Positions 8,200 to 16,724 of a DNA stretch of 64,000 nucleotides are shown piece after piece. The notes beneath the pieces were generated by a model. The model was not told where the DNA came from, did not search any database, and saw only the letters and a list, made by a program, of their open reading frames with translations. Every line of letters begins with the position of its first letter. The stretch's first letter is position 1. The stretch comes from CBDBND01 sp965262665 (GTDB lineage: Bacteria > Pseudomonadota > Alphaproteobacteria > Rhodospirillales > Rhodospirillaceae), in the NCBI GenBank assembly GCA_965262665.1, contig CBDHFR010000004.1, positions 744,001-808,000 on the forward strand. The letters are read 5' to 3'. A program made the translations under genes and the position numbers.

Positions 8200-9181
8200 C
8201 TGGGTTCAATTCTGGCGCACGCGGTGGCAGCAAGATGATGGTGATGTTCTTTGGCGTATTGAGTTTGCCTGTTGTATGCCATCCGGCACGATCCATGAGA
8301 ACAACCCAATGGGCTTTGGCCGCCACATGACGGCTGATTTCATTGAGGTGCATTTGCATCGCCTCGGTGTTGGAGAAGGGTAGCATCAATGCCGCCCCCT
8401 TGCCCTTTTTGGGGCAGACGGCACCGAACAGGTAGGCGTTCTGGCAACGCTGACCGGCAGGCTGGCGTGGCCCTGTTCCCGTTCTTGCCCAACTCCGCGT
8501 GATCGGGTTTTTCTGGCCGATGCGCGCTTCATCCTGAAACCAGATTTCGATCGCTTTGCCGGCAGGAATGTCTACGGTGTGGGCCTTGGGCGTATCGGAG
8601 AAGTTTTTTTGAAAGCCGCCATCACAGCCTGATCCTGCCCGGGATGTTGCGGACGGGCACTGATGTGGGAGAAGCCCAGGGACGCAAGCAGTTTCGAGAT
8701 GGTCCGCTCGCAATAGACCACCTTGAAACGTTTCTCGATCAGCCGCTGCAAATCCACCCGCCGCCAACGCGCAACACCATCAACCTCAGGGTCGGGACCG
8801 GTCTCCACAATCTCAGCCAACGCCTGCAACTGCGCTTTGCTGAGGCGGCGCTTGCGCTTTGGGCCTCGACTATTAACCAGTCCATCGGGACCCAGATCGT
8901 TGAACCGATGAACCCAATCACGCAAAGTCTGGCGATCCATCCCGCCGACTTTCGCAGCCTCCCCACGGCTCATCCCGTCATACACCGCCGCCAGGGCCAA
9001 CAAACGGCAGGTCTGGCATGTATCGGAACTTCGTTTGGCAAACTGGCGAAGCTAAAGGGCATCAAAATCAGAGCGCAGGGTCACTTTGGCTGGCATCGGA
9101 AATCTCCTTTGACAACCTTGACTCAGAACCGTGACGACTTGAAAAGCCCAAAAGTGAGTCAACACTCATGGCCATTGGTAT
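8058..9181 (-). mobile_element. IS630-family element copy 1 (left end missing)
   Basis: A 1124-bp block that appears base-for-base identical to 13261-14384. It holds a broken minus-strand transposase. The right side ends in GGCCATTGGTAT, consistent with an IS630 end at a TA site. The left end is missing: an IS630 remnant near 38460 shows further end sequence that neither copy has. The flanks of the two copies differ completely. Confidence 0.85.
8168..9096 (-). pseudogene. IS630 transposase, copy 1 (stop codon plus two frame changes)
   Basis: ATG 9096 starts MPAKVTLRSDFDAL and hits TAG at 9052-9054 (codon 15). The frame then continues through an N-terminal HTH (YDGMSRGEAAKV). At a run of seven A (plus-strand T at 8604-8610) the frame must shift -1 to reach the catalytic part (EIWFQDEARIGQK, LMDRAGWHTT, LPPRAPELNP). 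A further +1 shift after ELNP is needed to enter the C-terminal part WQYIRSNWLSNR. The A-run could be a programmed slip as in some IS630 elements; the TAG and the second shift look like real damage. Confidence 0.8.
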
Positions 9182-9559
9182 AAGTTGTCCGATGGCATGT
9201 AGTCTGCCGGATGGCATTGGAGCACAATAACCCCTGTTGAAGGAGTTCAAATCCGGAATTCCGGTCGAGATAACTGGATTGCATGCCAGTGACGGGTTAT
9301 TGCCTGACGGAGGGATTGGTGGAGTGTAAAGCAGACGAAATAGAGGGCTGTCAGGATGCCCGCTTCAGACCCAAAGCAGACATGCGTCATCACAGCCGAG
9401 CGAATGATCTCAGGAAACGTTTTTAAGTAACGAAACGGATTTTTCCACAGAGGACGCTACGAGACGCACTTTACCGACTCAAGCCGTTTTCCTCTTACAA
9501 CGCCGCTTTCAGCGGTTGGTCGTGCGCCCCTTGAAAGTGACTCATACGGGACCTGCCGG
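9182..9559. other. Non-coding stretch between IS630 copy 1 and fdxA
   Basis: No supported gene, RNA or repeat was recognised. The stretch lies 3' of fdxA. Confidence 0.4.
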
Positions 9560-9895
9560 TTAATCTGTGTCGCCGGGATTGGAACTGAAGAATTCTTTTT
9601 TCCCCTCTTTACCGCGCCATTCCTCCGCATCTTCGGGTGGTTCTCCTTTGACTGTGATGTTTGGCCACTTTGCTGAGTATTCGGCATTAAGTTCCAGCCA
9701 TTGCTGCGCCTCATCCTCTGAATCGGGCAGAATGGCTTCCACCGGACACTCCGGTTCGCAGACAGCGCAGTCAATGCATTCATCGGGGTGGATGACAAGC
9801 ATGTTTTCGCCTTCATAGAAGCAGTCCACCGGACAAACCTCTACGCAATCCATTAATTTGCATCGAATACATTGTTCCGTGACTACAAAGGTCAT
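9560..9895 (-). CDS. fdxA: Seven-iron ferredoxin FdxA (3Fe-4S/4Fe-4S)
   Basis: A 111-residue ferredoxin starting MTFVVTEQCIRCK. Two cysteine clusters are visible: CIRCKLMDCVEVCPVDC and CIDCAVCEPECPVEA, the pattern of FdxA-type 7Fe ferredoxins, which carry electrons in the cytoplasm. The C-terminal acidic/charged tail is typical for alphaproteobacteria. GGAGGAAC lies about 9 bases upstream of the ATG and decides this start; a longer frame to 10069 has no support. With the 2Fe-2S ferredoxin next to the reductase destroyed, this may be one of the remaining soluble electron carriers, which is inference. Confidence 0.93.
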   Translation of the reverse strand: MTFVVTEQCIRCKLMDCVEVCPVDCFYEGENMLVIHPDECIDCAVCEPECPVEAILPDSEDEAQQWLELNAEYSAKWPNITVKGEPPEDAEEWRGKEGKKEFFSSNPGDTD

Positions 9896-10264
9896 AATCC
9901 AGTTCCTCCCATATCGGTTCGGTTGGATAGGTAGCTCCTCTGGAAGGCTGATGAAGAGCCGGTATGGTAAAAGTGCACGGGTTGTGCTGCGCCATCGCAA
10001 ATTAAGGTCTTGGCGATAGGGACCCGAAATGGGGCCGGGTATTCCCTGGGGGATAGGAAATGATTGCAAGTCCCATCGCCCAGATACTCGATCACAGATA
10101 ACCCTGAGTGTGGTTCACTAGCTGCACTCGATTCTAAGTTTATTATATTCTAGATGGCTAATATTTAAACCACGGAGGCCCATTTTAATGATTGATATTC
10201 TTCCCAGCTGTACCCTGGGCGCTGGGTGTCTGTGCTCCTGCCGGGGGCGAGTCCTGCATGACAT
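9896..10264. other. Non-coding stretch upstream of fdxA
   Basis: Contains the 5' region of fdxA (GGAGGAAC at about 9905-9912) and the 3' flank of the neighbouring metallo-beta-lactamase-like gene. No gene or strong hairpin was recognised. Confidence 0.4.
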
Positions 10265-10867
10265 TTACGCCGGAAAGGTCTCCACAAGCTCATTGAGTCG
10301 GTCCTTGGCACCCTGGAGGATGGCCTCTCCGTCGCCCACCAGGAGTGTGTCAAAGTCGAGCTCAAGTAACTTGCGTACGCTCTCCCTCAGACGTGAGGGG
10401 TTGTCCATAACCCCTTCGCGCAGAAGACCGCAATGGCCGGGCGGGTTACCGATTACGACATCTCCAACAAGGAGTAGGCGCCTCTCGGGCCAGTGAAGGG
10501 CGACTTCGCCCGGCGACTTGCCGGGAACGCCGATCACGTCCAGCGGGCCGATCTTGGCCCATGAACACAACTCGTCGTCCAATTCAGTTCCCTGGCTCCG
10601 GGCATGAGAGGTATCGTCAGGGTTAATGGCGGTTCTTGCTCCAGTCAGTTTGCGCACTCTGTTGGCAGCTCGCGAATGATTGCGGTTTGTGAGAAGAATC
10701 CGTGCAACGCCAAGGCCCGCAATTTTCTTGGCAACCTGTTCGTCTGGTTCGACGGGATCCACGCAAAGATTACCTTCGGCGTGGCGAATGAGATGCCCGT
10801 TGAAGTTATAGCCGTGCGGCTCGGAAAACCACGGCCAAGTAAAGATGTCGCTAAGGATCTCCTGCAT
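10265..10867 (-). CDS. Metallo-beta-lactamase-fold protein with degenerate metal motif
   Basis: A 200-residue protein with the general layout of small MBL-fold hydrolases: NGHLIRHAEGNLCVDPV, ILLTNRNHSRAANRV, GPLDVIGVPGKSPGEVALHW and LLLVGDVVIGNPPG. In active members the second segment is HxHxDH and the third begins PGHxPG; here these read NRNHSRAA and PGKSPG, so most zinc ligands are gone. It may be a non-enzymatic or differently metallated member. It lies 105 bp downstream of phhB on the same strand and may be co-transcribed. The fold call is moderate; the substrate is unknown. Confidence 0.65.
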   Translation of the reverse strand: MQEILSDIFTWPWFSEPHGYNFNGHLIRHAEGNLCVDPVEPDEQVAKKIAGLGVARILLTNRNHSRAANRVRKLTGARTAINPDDTSHARSQGTELDDELCSWAKIGPLDVIGVPGKSPGEVALHWPERRLLLVGDVVIGNPPGHCGLLREGVMDNPSRLRESVRKLLELDFDTLLVGDGEAILQGAKDRLNELVETFPA

Positions 10868-10972
10868 TATTTCCTCACTTTTTCGAGAGATGGCTCTGGC
10901 AACCGGCCTTCCAGTGTTTTTCGTTGTCTCACCAGGGTCGACGTCTCTCAGTTCGTCCTGCGCGATAGGCGA

Positions 10973-11329
10973 TCAGGCGGGGTCGGCAGCAACAGCCTCG
11001 GCAATCTCATTGGTCTTGGCAGCCATAATGAAGTCGTTTTCATCGAGGCCCTTGATTTTCTTTGTTTGGAGGGAAACCGTCGCATATCCCCATCCGAAGG
11101 ATAGGTCTGGATGATGCCCCTCTTCCTCGGCTAAGTCTCCTACCAACTGAATGAAATCAAGAGCCTCTTTGAAGTTTCCGAGCTTGTATGTTCGATGGAT
11201 CCAGACCCCGTTCTCCTGCAACTCCCAGCCAGGAAACAGAGACAAGTAGTTCTGAGCATCCTGTTTGGTCAGTGGCGGAATACCTCCTCGGCAAGGCGTG
11301 CATTTCTTATTGGTAAGATCTGTGGTCAA
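10973..11329 (-). CDS. phhB: Pterin-4a-carbinolamine dehydratase
   Basis: A 118-residue protein with the PCD/DCoH signature EEEGHHPDLSFGWGYATV and the C-terminal segment IKGLDENDFIMAAKTNEI. The enzyme removes water from 4a-hydroxytetrahydrobiopterin so that the pterin cofactor of phenylalanine hydroxylase can be recycled. The two adjacent His residues of the active site are present. No phenylalanine hydroxylase is visible nearby. The N-terminus includes CTPCRGG, common in bacterial members. Confidence 0.92.
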   Translation of the reverse strand: MTTDLTNKKCTPCRGGIPPLTKQDAQNYLSLFPGWELQENGVWIHRTYKLGNFKEALDFIQLVGDLAEEEGHHPDLSFGWGYATVSLQTKKIKGLDENDFIMAAKTNEIAEAVAADPA

Positions 11330-11425
11330 GTTGAGCAGTTCCTCATCTACAAACGATTTGCTTTGTTATAGGCAGAGTCAATAACGAGGTAAAATACACT
11401 ACCCACACAGCCGGATGACACGGTC

Positions 11426-12838
11426 ATGAAGGTCACATTGTTGGGACACGCCTCTGTTCTTGTGGAAACGGATGGGATCAATTGTGTCATGGACCCGGTG
11501 TTTTCTGATCCCTTCGAGGAAGGCGCCGTGGTGTCCTGCCCCGAACGGCAGGTTTACCCCGAGCGGCTGCCCAAGATTGACGTTCTCATCGTTTCCCACC
11601 GTCATCCGGACCATTTCGATATTCCTTCCCTGGCCCGCTTGCGGCGGGACTGTGATGTCATTTGCCCCGCAGATCCGCTGGTCCTTTACGCCCTCAAGGA
11701 GCTGGGGTTTACCAAGGTTCATGCCATCGAGCAGATGGATTCCATCAAATTCAATGGTGTTAAGTTATTTCCGACCCGGTCCGATTCCCCAGAAGTCCGT
11801 GAGTTCGGTATTGTTTTCAAGGACAAGACCGGCACATTTTGGAACCAGGTGGATACCTTTCTGTCCAAGGAAACCATTGACATCGTTCTTGGCGAATGCG
11901 GTCCCATCGATCTGTTGTTTGCCATGTATGCCAGCCAGAACTTTGAGTTTTTTGAAACTCGCGCCAAGACTTTTCCATACGCGGACCACTTGCACAACCT
12001 TGAGACCGTCCTGTGTATCAACCCTGGGATGGTGGCGCCCGGATCGGCGGGCTTCCGATTTTGTGGAGCCCATGTATGGGTCAATGCCTTTCTGTTCCCA
12101 ATCTCAAGAGAACGCTTCGTAGCAGACTTGAAACGCCTTGATCCTACCCTTGCGTGCCAAATCATGAATCCCGGGGACGTCTTCGAGATTGCGGGGAGTA
12201 CGGTCAGGCTTCATGCGGGTGCTTCCAAGGTCGCCGTCACGGAGAAGGACGACACGTATCTCATTGCTTTCGATCCCACGGCCCATGTTCCAGAACTTCG
12301 TGATCCAAACCCTGATGAATGCACTTTGGGTTTACTCAAGAGGGTCACCGATCGTTTCCTTGTTGAAGATCTGACAGAATATGTGAAGGCTAGCCCCGGT
12401 GAAGACGACACCGTCCTGCAACGTTATAGGCAGCATGGCGTAACCTACGCCGTCGACATAGTCTTTCCGGACGGTAGCAGCCAAACCTATCAATTTGATT
12501 TCGAAAAAAAGCCTCCCGGCTGTTCGGTAGGTAAAGAGAGGCACGCACTGGTGGACATGGTGCATCGTATTGCCGCTTCAGCCCTGATTGGATGGATGGA
12601 GCACAAAAAAAGCTTCTTCTACGTGCGCGCCTATTCGAGGCGTTTCAGCACCCTTTCCACTGTATCGCGCCAAGGTAACGGCGTGCATCTAGAGCCTGTA
12701 CGACTGCCCGATCTGCTCATGTATTTTCTGTTGAACAAGGCCGCCGGGGCGGAATTAGCGGCCAAGCATCAGGTGGATTTAGTGCTGCAAGAATTGCCCG
12801 GATCGGTTCGAAAGCTCTCTACGGCCCAACCTCCGTGA
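11426..12838 (+). CDS. MBL-fold metallohydrolase, UlaG/CMAH-like, with C-terminal extension
   Basis: A 470-residue protein. The first ~260 residues are a Lactamase_B_2 fold: VTLLGHASVLVET at the start and the metal motif SHRHPDHFD near residue 62, then ECGPID and NPGD segments. The rest has no family I recognise; it includes VTYAVDIVFPDGSSQTYQFDF and ends in a basic/hydrophobic helix-rich part. Related large proteins include L-ascorbate-6-phosphate lactonase and CMP-Neu5Ac hydroxylase-like hydrolases, but the substrate cannot be read from the sequence. It is divergent from phhB, sharing a ~100-bp intergenic region. Confidence 0.75.
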   Translation: MKVTLLGHASVLVETDGINCVMDPVFSDPFEEGAVVSCPERQVYPERLPKIDVLIVSHRHPDHFDIPSLARLRRDCDVICPADPLVLYALKELGFTKVHAIEQMDSIKFNGVKLFPTRSDSPEVREFGIVFKDKTGTFWNQVDTFLSKETIDIVLGECGPIDLLFAMYASQNFEFFETRAKTFPYADHLHNLETVLCINPGMVAPGSAGFRFCGAHVWVNAFLFPISRERFVADLKRLDPTLACQIMNPGDVFEIAGSTVRLHAGASKVAVTEKDDTYLIAFDPTAHVPELRDPNPDECTLGLLKRVTDRFLVEDLTEYVKASPGEDDTVLQRYRQHGVTYAVDIVFPDGSSQTYQFDFEKKPPGCSVGKERHALVDMVHRIAASALIGWMEHKKSFFYVRAYSRRFSTLSTVSRQGNGVHLEPVRLPDLLMYFLLNKAAGAELAAKHQVDLVLQELPGSVRKLSTAQPP

Positions 12839-12927
12839 CAAGTGTTAGCCAATTGGGTTGACTGTTCGGCAACGTAACTTAGAACCTGTGATTGTCTTCC
12901 AGTTCCAGGTTGTTGATCTTTGTCTTT

Positions 12928-13239
12928 CTAAAAAGCTTCAGGAGGAGATTGCGAAGAAATCGCAGAACTGAATAAACGAGAACAACGGCGGTATTGACCT
13001 GAGCCTCCGAACTCGATCCAGCTTTGGGATAGCAAGTAAAGACGCTGCTTCGCGTAGGGTTGGTGGGCGTCCTCTTCGGTCTCCAGGTAAGCGTCTAGAG
13101 TGGTCCAAATATGCACCTCGCCGCATTCGGGGCACGGAACCGATTTGTCAACGAATTGGTTGCCACGAAAAGCCGTCTCATCGCAACTAAAGCCCGTATA
13201 AACCGGTTTGCCGGTCTTATACCAACGGCCCTCAAGATT
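12928..13239 (-). pseudogene. CPxCG zinc-ribbon small protein, 5'-truncated
   Basis: The minus frame running in from the IS630 copy 2 boundary reads GRWYKTGKPVYTGFSCDE, then VPCPECGEVHIW, and DAYLETEEDAHQP. This pattern (GKPVYTG, CPxCGxxHxW, DAYL) matches a family of short alphaproteobacterial zinc-ribbon proteins of unknown role. No start codon is present before the junction at about 13240-13260, so the 5' end was removed when the IS630 block arrived. The C-terminal ~45 residues are longer than usual and may be read-through. Confidence 0.5.
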
Positions 13240-14299
13240 GACTTACATGCGCCCAATCGAGCATTCCGCTTGATTTAATGGTTTCAGGTTGGGCCAAGAG
13301 CTTGTTCCAAGCTTCGCATCCGGCATCGAGGATGGCTTCGTAATCGCCAAACACCCGGTTTGAGAGCCAGTTACTGCGTATGTACTGCCAGATGTTTGCC
13401 ACCTGGGTTCAATTCTGGCGCACGCGGTGGCAGCAAGATGATGGTGATGTTCTTTGGCGTATTGAGTTTGCCTGTTGTATGCCATCCGGCACGATCCATG
13501 AGAACAACCCAATGGGCTTTGGCCGCCACATGACGGCTGATTTCATTGAGGTGCATTTGCATCGCCTCGGTGTTGGAGAAGGGTAGCATCAATGCCGCCC
13601 CCTTGCCCTTTTTGGGGCAGACGGCACCGAACAGGTAGGCGTTCTGGCAACGCTGACCGGCAGGCTGGCGTGGCCCTGTTCCCGTTCTTGCCCAACTCCG
13701 CGTGATCGGGTTTTTCTGGCCGATGCGCGCTTCATCCTGAAACCAGATTTCGATCGCTTTGCCGGCAGGAATGTCTACGGTGTGGGCCTTGGGCGTATCG
13801 GAGAAGTTTTTTTGAAAGCCGCCATCACAGCCTGATCCTGCCCGGGATGTTGCGGACGGGCACTGATGTGGGAGAAGCCCAGGGACGCAAGCAGTTTCGA
13901 GATGGTCCGCTCGCAATAGACCACCTTGAAACGTTTCTCGATCAGCCGCTGCAAATCCACCCGCCGCCAACGCGCAACACCATCAACCTCAGGGTCGGGA
14001 CCGGTCTCCACAATCTCAGCCAACGCCTGCAACTGCGCTTTGCTGAGGCGGCGCTTGCGCTTTGGGCCTCGACTATTAACCAGTCCATCGGGACCCAGAT
14101 CGTTGAACCGATGAACCCAATCACGCAAAGTCTGGCGATCCATCCCGCCGACTTTCGCAGCCTCCCCACGGCTCATCCCGTCATACACCGCCGCCAGGGC
14201 CAACAAACGGCAGGTCTGGCATGTATCGGAACTTCGTTTGGCAAACTGGCGAAGCTAAAGGGCATCAAAATCAGAGCGCAGGGTCACTTTGGCTGGCAT
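13232..14299 (-). pseudogene. IS630 transposase, copy 2 (same lesions as copy 1)
   Basis: ATG 14299, TAG at 14255-14257, the A7 slip site (plus-strand T at 13807-13813) and the +1 shift after ELNP all match copy 1 exactly. The C-terminus from GTG 13402 runs through WQYIRSNWLSNR to a stop at 13232. Sharing of every lesion means the block was copied after it was damaged, either in trans or by recombination. Confidence 0.8.
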
Positions 14300-14384
14300 C
14301 GGAAATCTCCTTTGACAACCTTGACTCAGAACCGTGACGACTTGAAAAGCCCAAAAGTGAGTCAACACTCATGGCCATTGGTAT
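13261..14384 (-). mobile_element. IS630-family element copy 2 (left end missing)
   Basis: Identical over 1124 bp to 8058-9181 (constant offset 5203). The right end at GGCCATTGGTAT abuts the middle of an alpha/beta-hydrolase gene, as expected for insertion at TA. On the left, 29 bases beyond the shared block keep the IS630 frame open to a natural-looking end (DWAHVSQS, stop at 13232-13234), so copy 2 holds slightly more of the original C-terminus than copy 1. Confidence 0.85.
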
Positions 14385-14862
14385 TAGAGCTGAAACGCGG
14401 CACAACAGTTTTCAGAATAGATGCTAGAGATGCACCGGTGTGGGGGGTTGCCAGAAACACAACTAGTTTTGCCTGCTCCGAGACTTTCTTCCAGTTCTTA
14501 TCGTCGGAGTCACATGACTTGCGAATAATGGTTTTTGCCAGGATACCACCGAGGCTATGAGTAACAAATACCAGTGGGCGTTCACCGATTCCTTTCGCCA
14601 ACATGTAATCGAGCGTACTAGTGGCGCGCTCGAAAATGTCCATTTCCTTCTTTGCCCATTTCTCAAACATGCTAGCTGGGTAACCCAGTGCATAAACGGC
14701 GACGTTGGGAAATTCATCAAACAGCCAATGAGGCCATTCTTCTTCACCATTGTCTGTGGTCCAGGTCTCACTGGGATCGCCGGATAAGCCGTGAATGAAG
14801 ATGATACCCATTACGGGATTTTCAGCGGCTGCTAATTGAGAAAATGACAGTCCATTCGTCAT
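14362..14862 (-). pseudogene. Alpha/beta hydrolase (lipase-like), 3'-truncated by IS630
   Basis: The frame starts at ATG 14862 and contains the oxyanion segment IIFIHGLSGDP and the nucleophile elbow VTHSLGGILAK of PGAP1/SERAC1-like lipases. It loses homology at 14384, the IS630 end, after LATPHTGASLA and VVPRFSS; the last ~7 codons come from the IS. The catalytic Asp/His of the second half are missing, so the product is probably inactive. An upstream small frame overlaps its start as ATGA. Confidence 0.75.
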
Positions 14863-15029
14863 TTTCCCGGCCCTCCCAAACTAGATCTACTCTCTATTTC
14901 ATTGCTGGACCCAACATAAAATGGATGTTCTTTGATTGTCCTGTCTTTGACCTCGACGCCAAGCTGCGTCGCTTCATACGGCCGTTCGGCAAGTACCGAT
15001 ATGGCTTCTTTGATCTCAACAGTGCTCAA
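14859..15029 (-). CDS. Possible small protein coupled to the hydrolase
   Basis: A 56-codon frame from TTG 15029 (preceded by GTGAGGATT) to a TGA that overlaps the hydrolase start (ATGA). The product begins LSTVEIKEAISVLAERPYE and has no family I recognise. The ATGA overlap and acceptable ribosome-binding site support it; the TTG start and short length weaken it. Confidence 0.35.
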   Translation of the reverse strand: MSTVEIKEAISVLAERPYEATQLGVEVKDRTIKEHPFYVGSSNEIESRSSLGGPGK

Positions 15030-15426
15030 GGCGAATCCTCACTAAACACACGACACATTACACAGCTTTCTAAACGCGGGTTATTCTCAACTAACTATCG
15101 CTATAGTTTTACTCTAGCTGCAAAAATGACTGAAAGGTAGATCAGAAATGGCAGCCTAAACCAGATGTTCACTGGGAGAAGCCTGAGGCTGCTGTCCATT
15201 GCTCGAAGAGGGATGGCAGTGAACGAAATATAACCGACGCTTAGTTGTGTACCGCAATGCCTAGATGCTTAGACGGCGAGTTGCGTATTGAACTAAATCT
15301 GCAGTCATTCGATTGATTCGATCAGTAGTGTAAGAACGGGGTCAAAACCAAGTTGCGCTATCGTATAGGGTGATAAGTCATGCCAGTTGTTACCCCGTAG
15401 TGACCCAGAAGACAGTTGATCCAAAT
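15030..15426. other. Non-coding stretch
   Basis: No gene or RNA was recognised. It is AT-richer than the surroundings and has no coding frame of convincing length. Confidence 0.35.
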
Positions 15427-15486
15427 CTAGAGCATTTCCGATTTATTCTGACGCATAGCCGTCAGAATAAATCGGAAATGCTCTAG
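15427..15486. repeat. 60-bp perfect palindrome (26-bp arms, 8-nt loop)
   Basis: CTAGAGCATTTCCGATTTAT opens the left arm (15427-15452); the right arm 15461-15486 is its exact reverse complement; the loop is GCATAGCC. Immediately after it comes TCTGACAATGC, the same motif that ends the IS6-type MITEs. It may be two opposed transposon ends or a cruciform-forming site. It is not followed by a T-run. Confidence 0.9.
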
Positions 15487-15531
15487 TCTGACAATGCGCC
15501 GAGTGTAGCCCGCGGCGGTGGCGTAAAATAG

Positions 15532-15560
15532 CAGGCTCCGCCCGGTCAGAACGGAGCCTG
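15532..15560 (-). terminator. Intrinsic terminator of the interrupted membrane-protein gene
   Basis: CAGGCTCCG (15532-15540) pairs with CGGAGCCTG (15552-15560). On the minus strand the hairpin is followed by CTATTTTACG and sits 37 bases past the stop at 15597, as expected for a terminator of that gene. Confidence 0.6.
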
Positions 15561-15596
15561 TCTTTCAGAGAAGTCCTACACGTGAGCGTTGGTGCG

Positions 15597-15801
15597 TTAG
15601 CTGTGACGCAGGGTCTTGACCACATCAATGATCAGGACCACCAGCGCGAAAGCGCCGAGCGCGGCCGGCAAAAGATAAACACCGCCCACCACCAGACCTT
15701 CGAACCAATGTCCAAAAAAGGCCGGACCGTACATGGCACCCACATACCCCACGATAACCTTGGATGCGAACGACCAATGGCCAGAAACGATATAAAACTT
15801 A
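15597..15801 (-). pseudogene. C-terminal part of a 94-residue membrane protein split by the transposon
   Basis: Joined to 18166-18253 across the transposon (counting the 8-bp duplication once) the frame is continuous: 285 bases, 94 residues plus stop. This part encodes YIVSGHWSFASKVIV, a glycine-rich stretch, and two hydrophobic segments ending LIIDVVKTLRHS. It is a small integral membrane protein of unknown role. The gene is disrupted here. Confidence 0.7.
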
Positions 15802-15829
15802 GGGGCTTATACGCTTAACTAGCCACTAA

Positions 15830-16303
15830 TTAAATTGATAAAGAAAAATGACCGTCCGGACCGTTGTAAACTAAGACGGCAGACTTAAGGACATCGCGCC
15901 CGATCAAAGCAATCAATCCGTTGCTAACGGCAGATAAATTCGCTCCCATGCCTTTTTCAACGTTAATGGTGACTGTTGGAGTAGTAATTTTGCCAGAAAA
16001 TAATGGGACTTCATGGTTCGGGTGGGAAGCCGACGACATGCTAGTAACACCAATTGTAGGCAACCCAGCTTTCTTAGCGGCAGCCTCATCAAAACATGTT
16101 GTGGTTGCTCCTGTATCAATCATTGCAAGGCCATTGACAGCAGGCAGCGGTTGCTCACCAGTTTCTGCGTAAGAGCGCATAGCCTTGTCGGATAGGGTGA
16201 TTGTAACTGGGAGCACCGGTCCACTGGCCGCTAATCCATCTGGAGCTGGGTTAACTTCACCCTTCTTTGTCTTGGTCTCTGTTCTGATATTCAGGATTGG
16301 CAC
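15830..16303 (-). CDS. Retropepsin-like aspartyl protease (transposon passenger)
   Basis: A 157-residue protein with a single aspartyl-protease domain. The active-site motif is AMIDTGATTTCFDE near residue 60; the second half contains VPLFSGKITTPTV and ends LIALIGRDVLKSAVLVYNG, the fold's closing ILGRD-type strand. One DTGA per chain means it must dimerise, like retroviral proteases. No signal peptide is seen, so it probably acts in the cytoplasm. It starts inside the preceding DUF5678-like gene (13-base overlap) and stops only 5 bases from the left inverted repeat, so it clearly belongs to the transposon. Its substrate is unknown; the overlapping small protein is the obvious candidate partner. 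Confidence 0.85.
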   Translation of the reverse strand: MPILNIRTETKTKKGEVNPAPDGLAASGPVLPVTITLSDKAMRSYAETGEQPLPAVNGLAMIDTGATTTCFDEAAAKKAGLPTIGVTSMSSASHPNHEVPLFSGKITTPTVTINVEKGMGANLSAVSNGLIALIGRDVLKSAVLVYNGPDGHFSLSI

Positions 16304-16554
16304 GGCAGTCCCAATGTCAACATTGGGACAGAGGCGCTAGGAGTATCTTCTCCAGACAATCTGACAAGGAAAGGGCCAATGCCAAAACGCCTCACACCCT
16401 CCCCAACTGCGTCGTCCTGGGTTAAAAAGCCGCCGATCAATTCATCTCCTTTTATAAGAAGGTGGCGATTAGTGTAATCATGGAGGAATTGCTCTCTGTT
16501 TTTGTTGTAGAATTCAAGCTCTTCTCCAAGTAGTCGCTGATGTGACTCAGTCAT
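16291..16554 (-). CDS. DUF5678-like small protein (partner of the protease)
   Basis: An 87-residue protein with the pattern of DUF5678: EFYNKNREQFLHDYTNRHLL, LIKGDELIGGF, DDAVGEGVRRFGIGPFLVR. GGAGAAAAGTA precedes its ATG. It overlaps the protease gene by 13 bases in the same operon. Such small proteins often sit next to single-domain aspartyl proteases in bacterial genomes (recalled, not checked). Role unknown; binding partner or substrate of the protease is a reasonable guess. Confidence 0.75.
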   Translation of the reverse strand: MTESHQRLLGEELEFYNKNREQFLHDYTNRHLLIKGDELIGGFLTQDDAVGEGVRRFGIGPFLVRLSGEDTPSASVPMLTLGLPCQS

Positions 16555-16724
16555 TACTTTTCTCCAAATGAGACCCCATTATGTTGCGGATTGAATTGCC
16601 AGCAGACTGTTTATCAACAGGAAACCTTACTAAGTCCCAAATCTGAACGCAACCCAACCTGTCATTTTTCCTTGACCTTCCCTTGTTTTTGGCTAGTATA
16701 ACGTCATAAATTGGAGGCAAGGCA

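Noticed and set aside
13847..14560. Long plus-strand frame across IS630 copy 2
   Set aside because: It is antisense to the transposase and only exists because of that gene's codon pattern; no domain or ribosome-binding site.
15427..15486. Rho-independent terminator
   Set aside because: The stem is far longer than needed and lacks a T-run on either strand.
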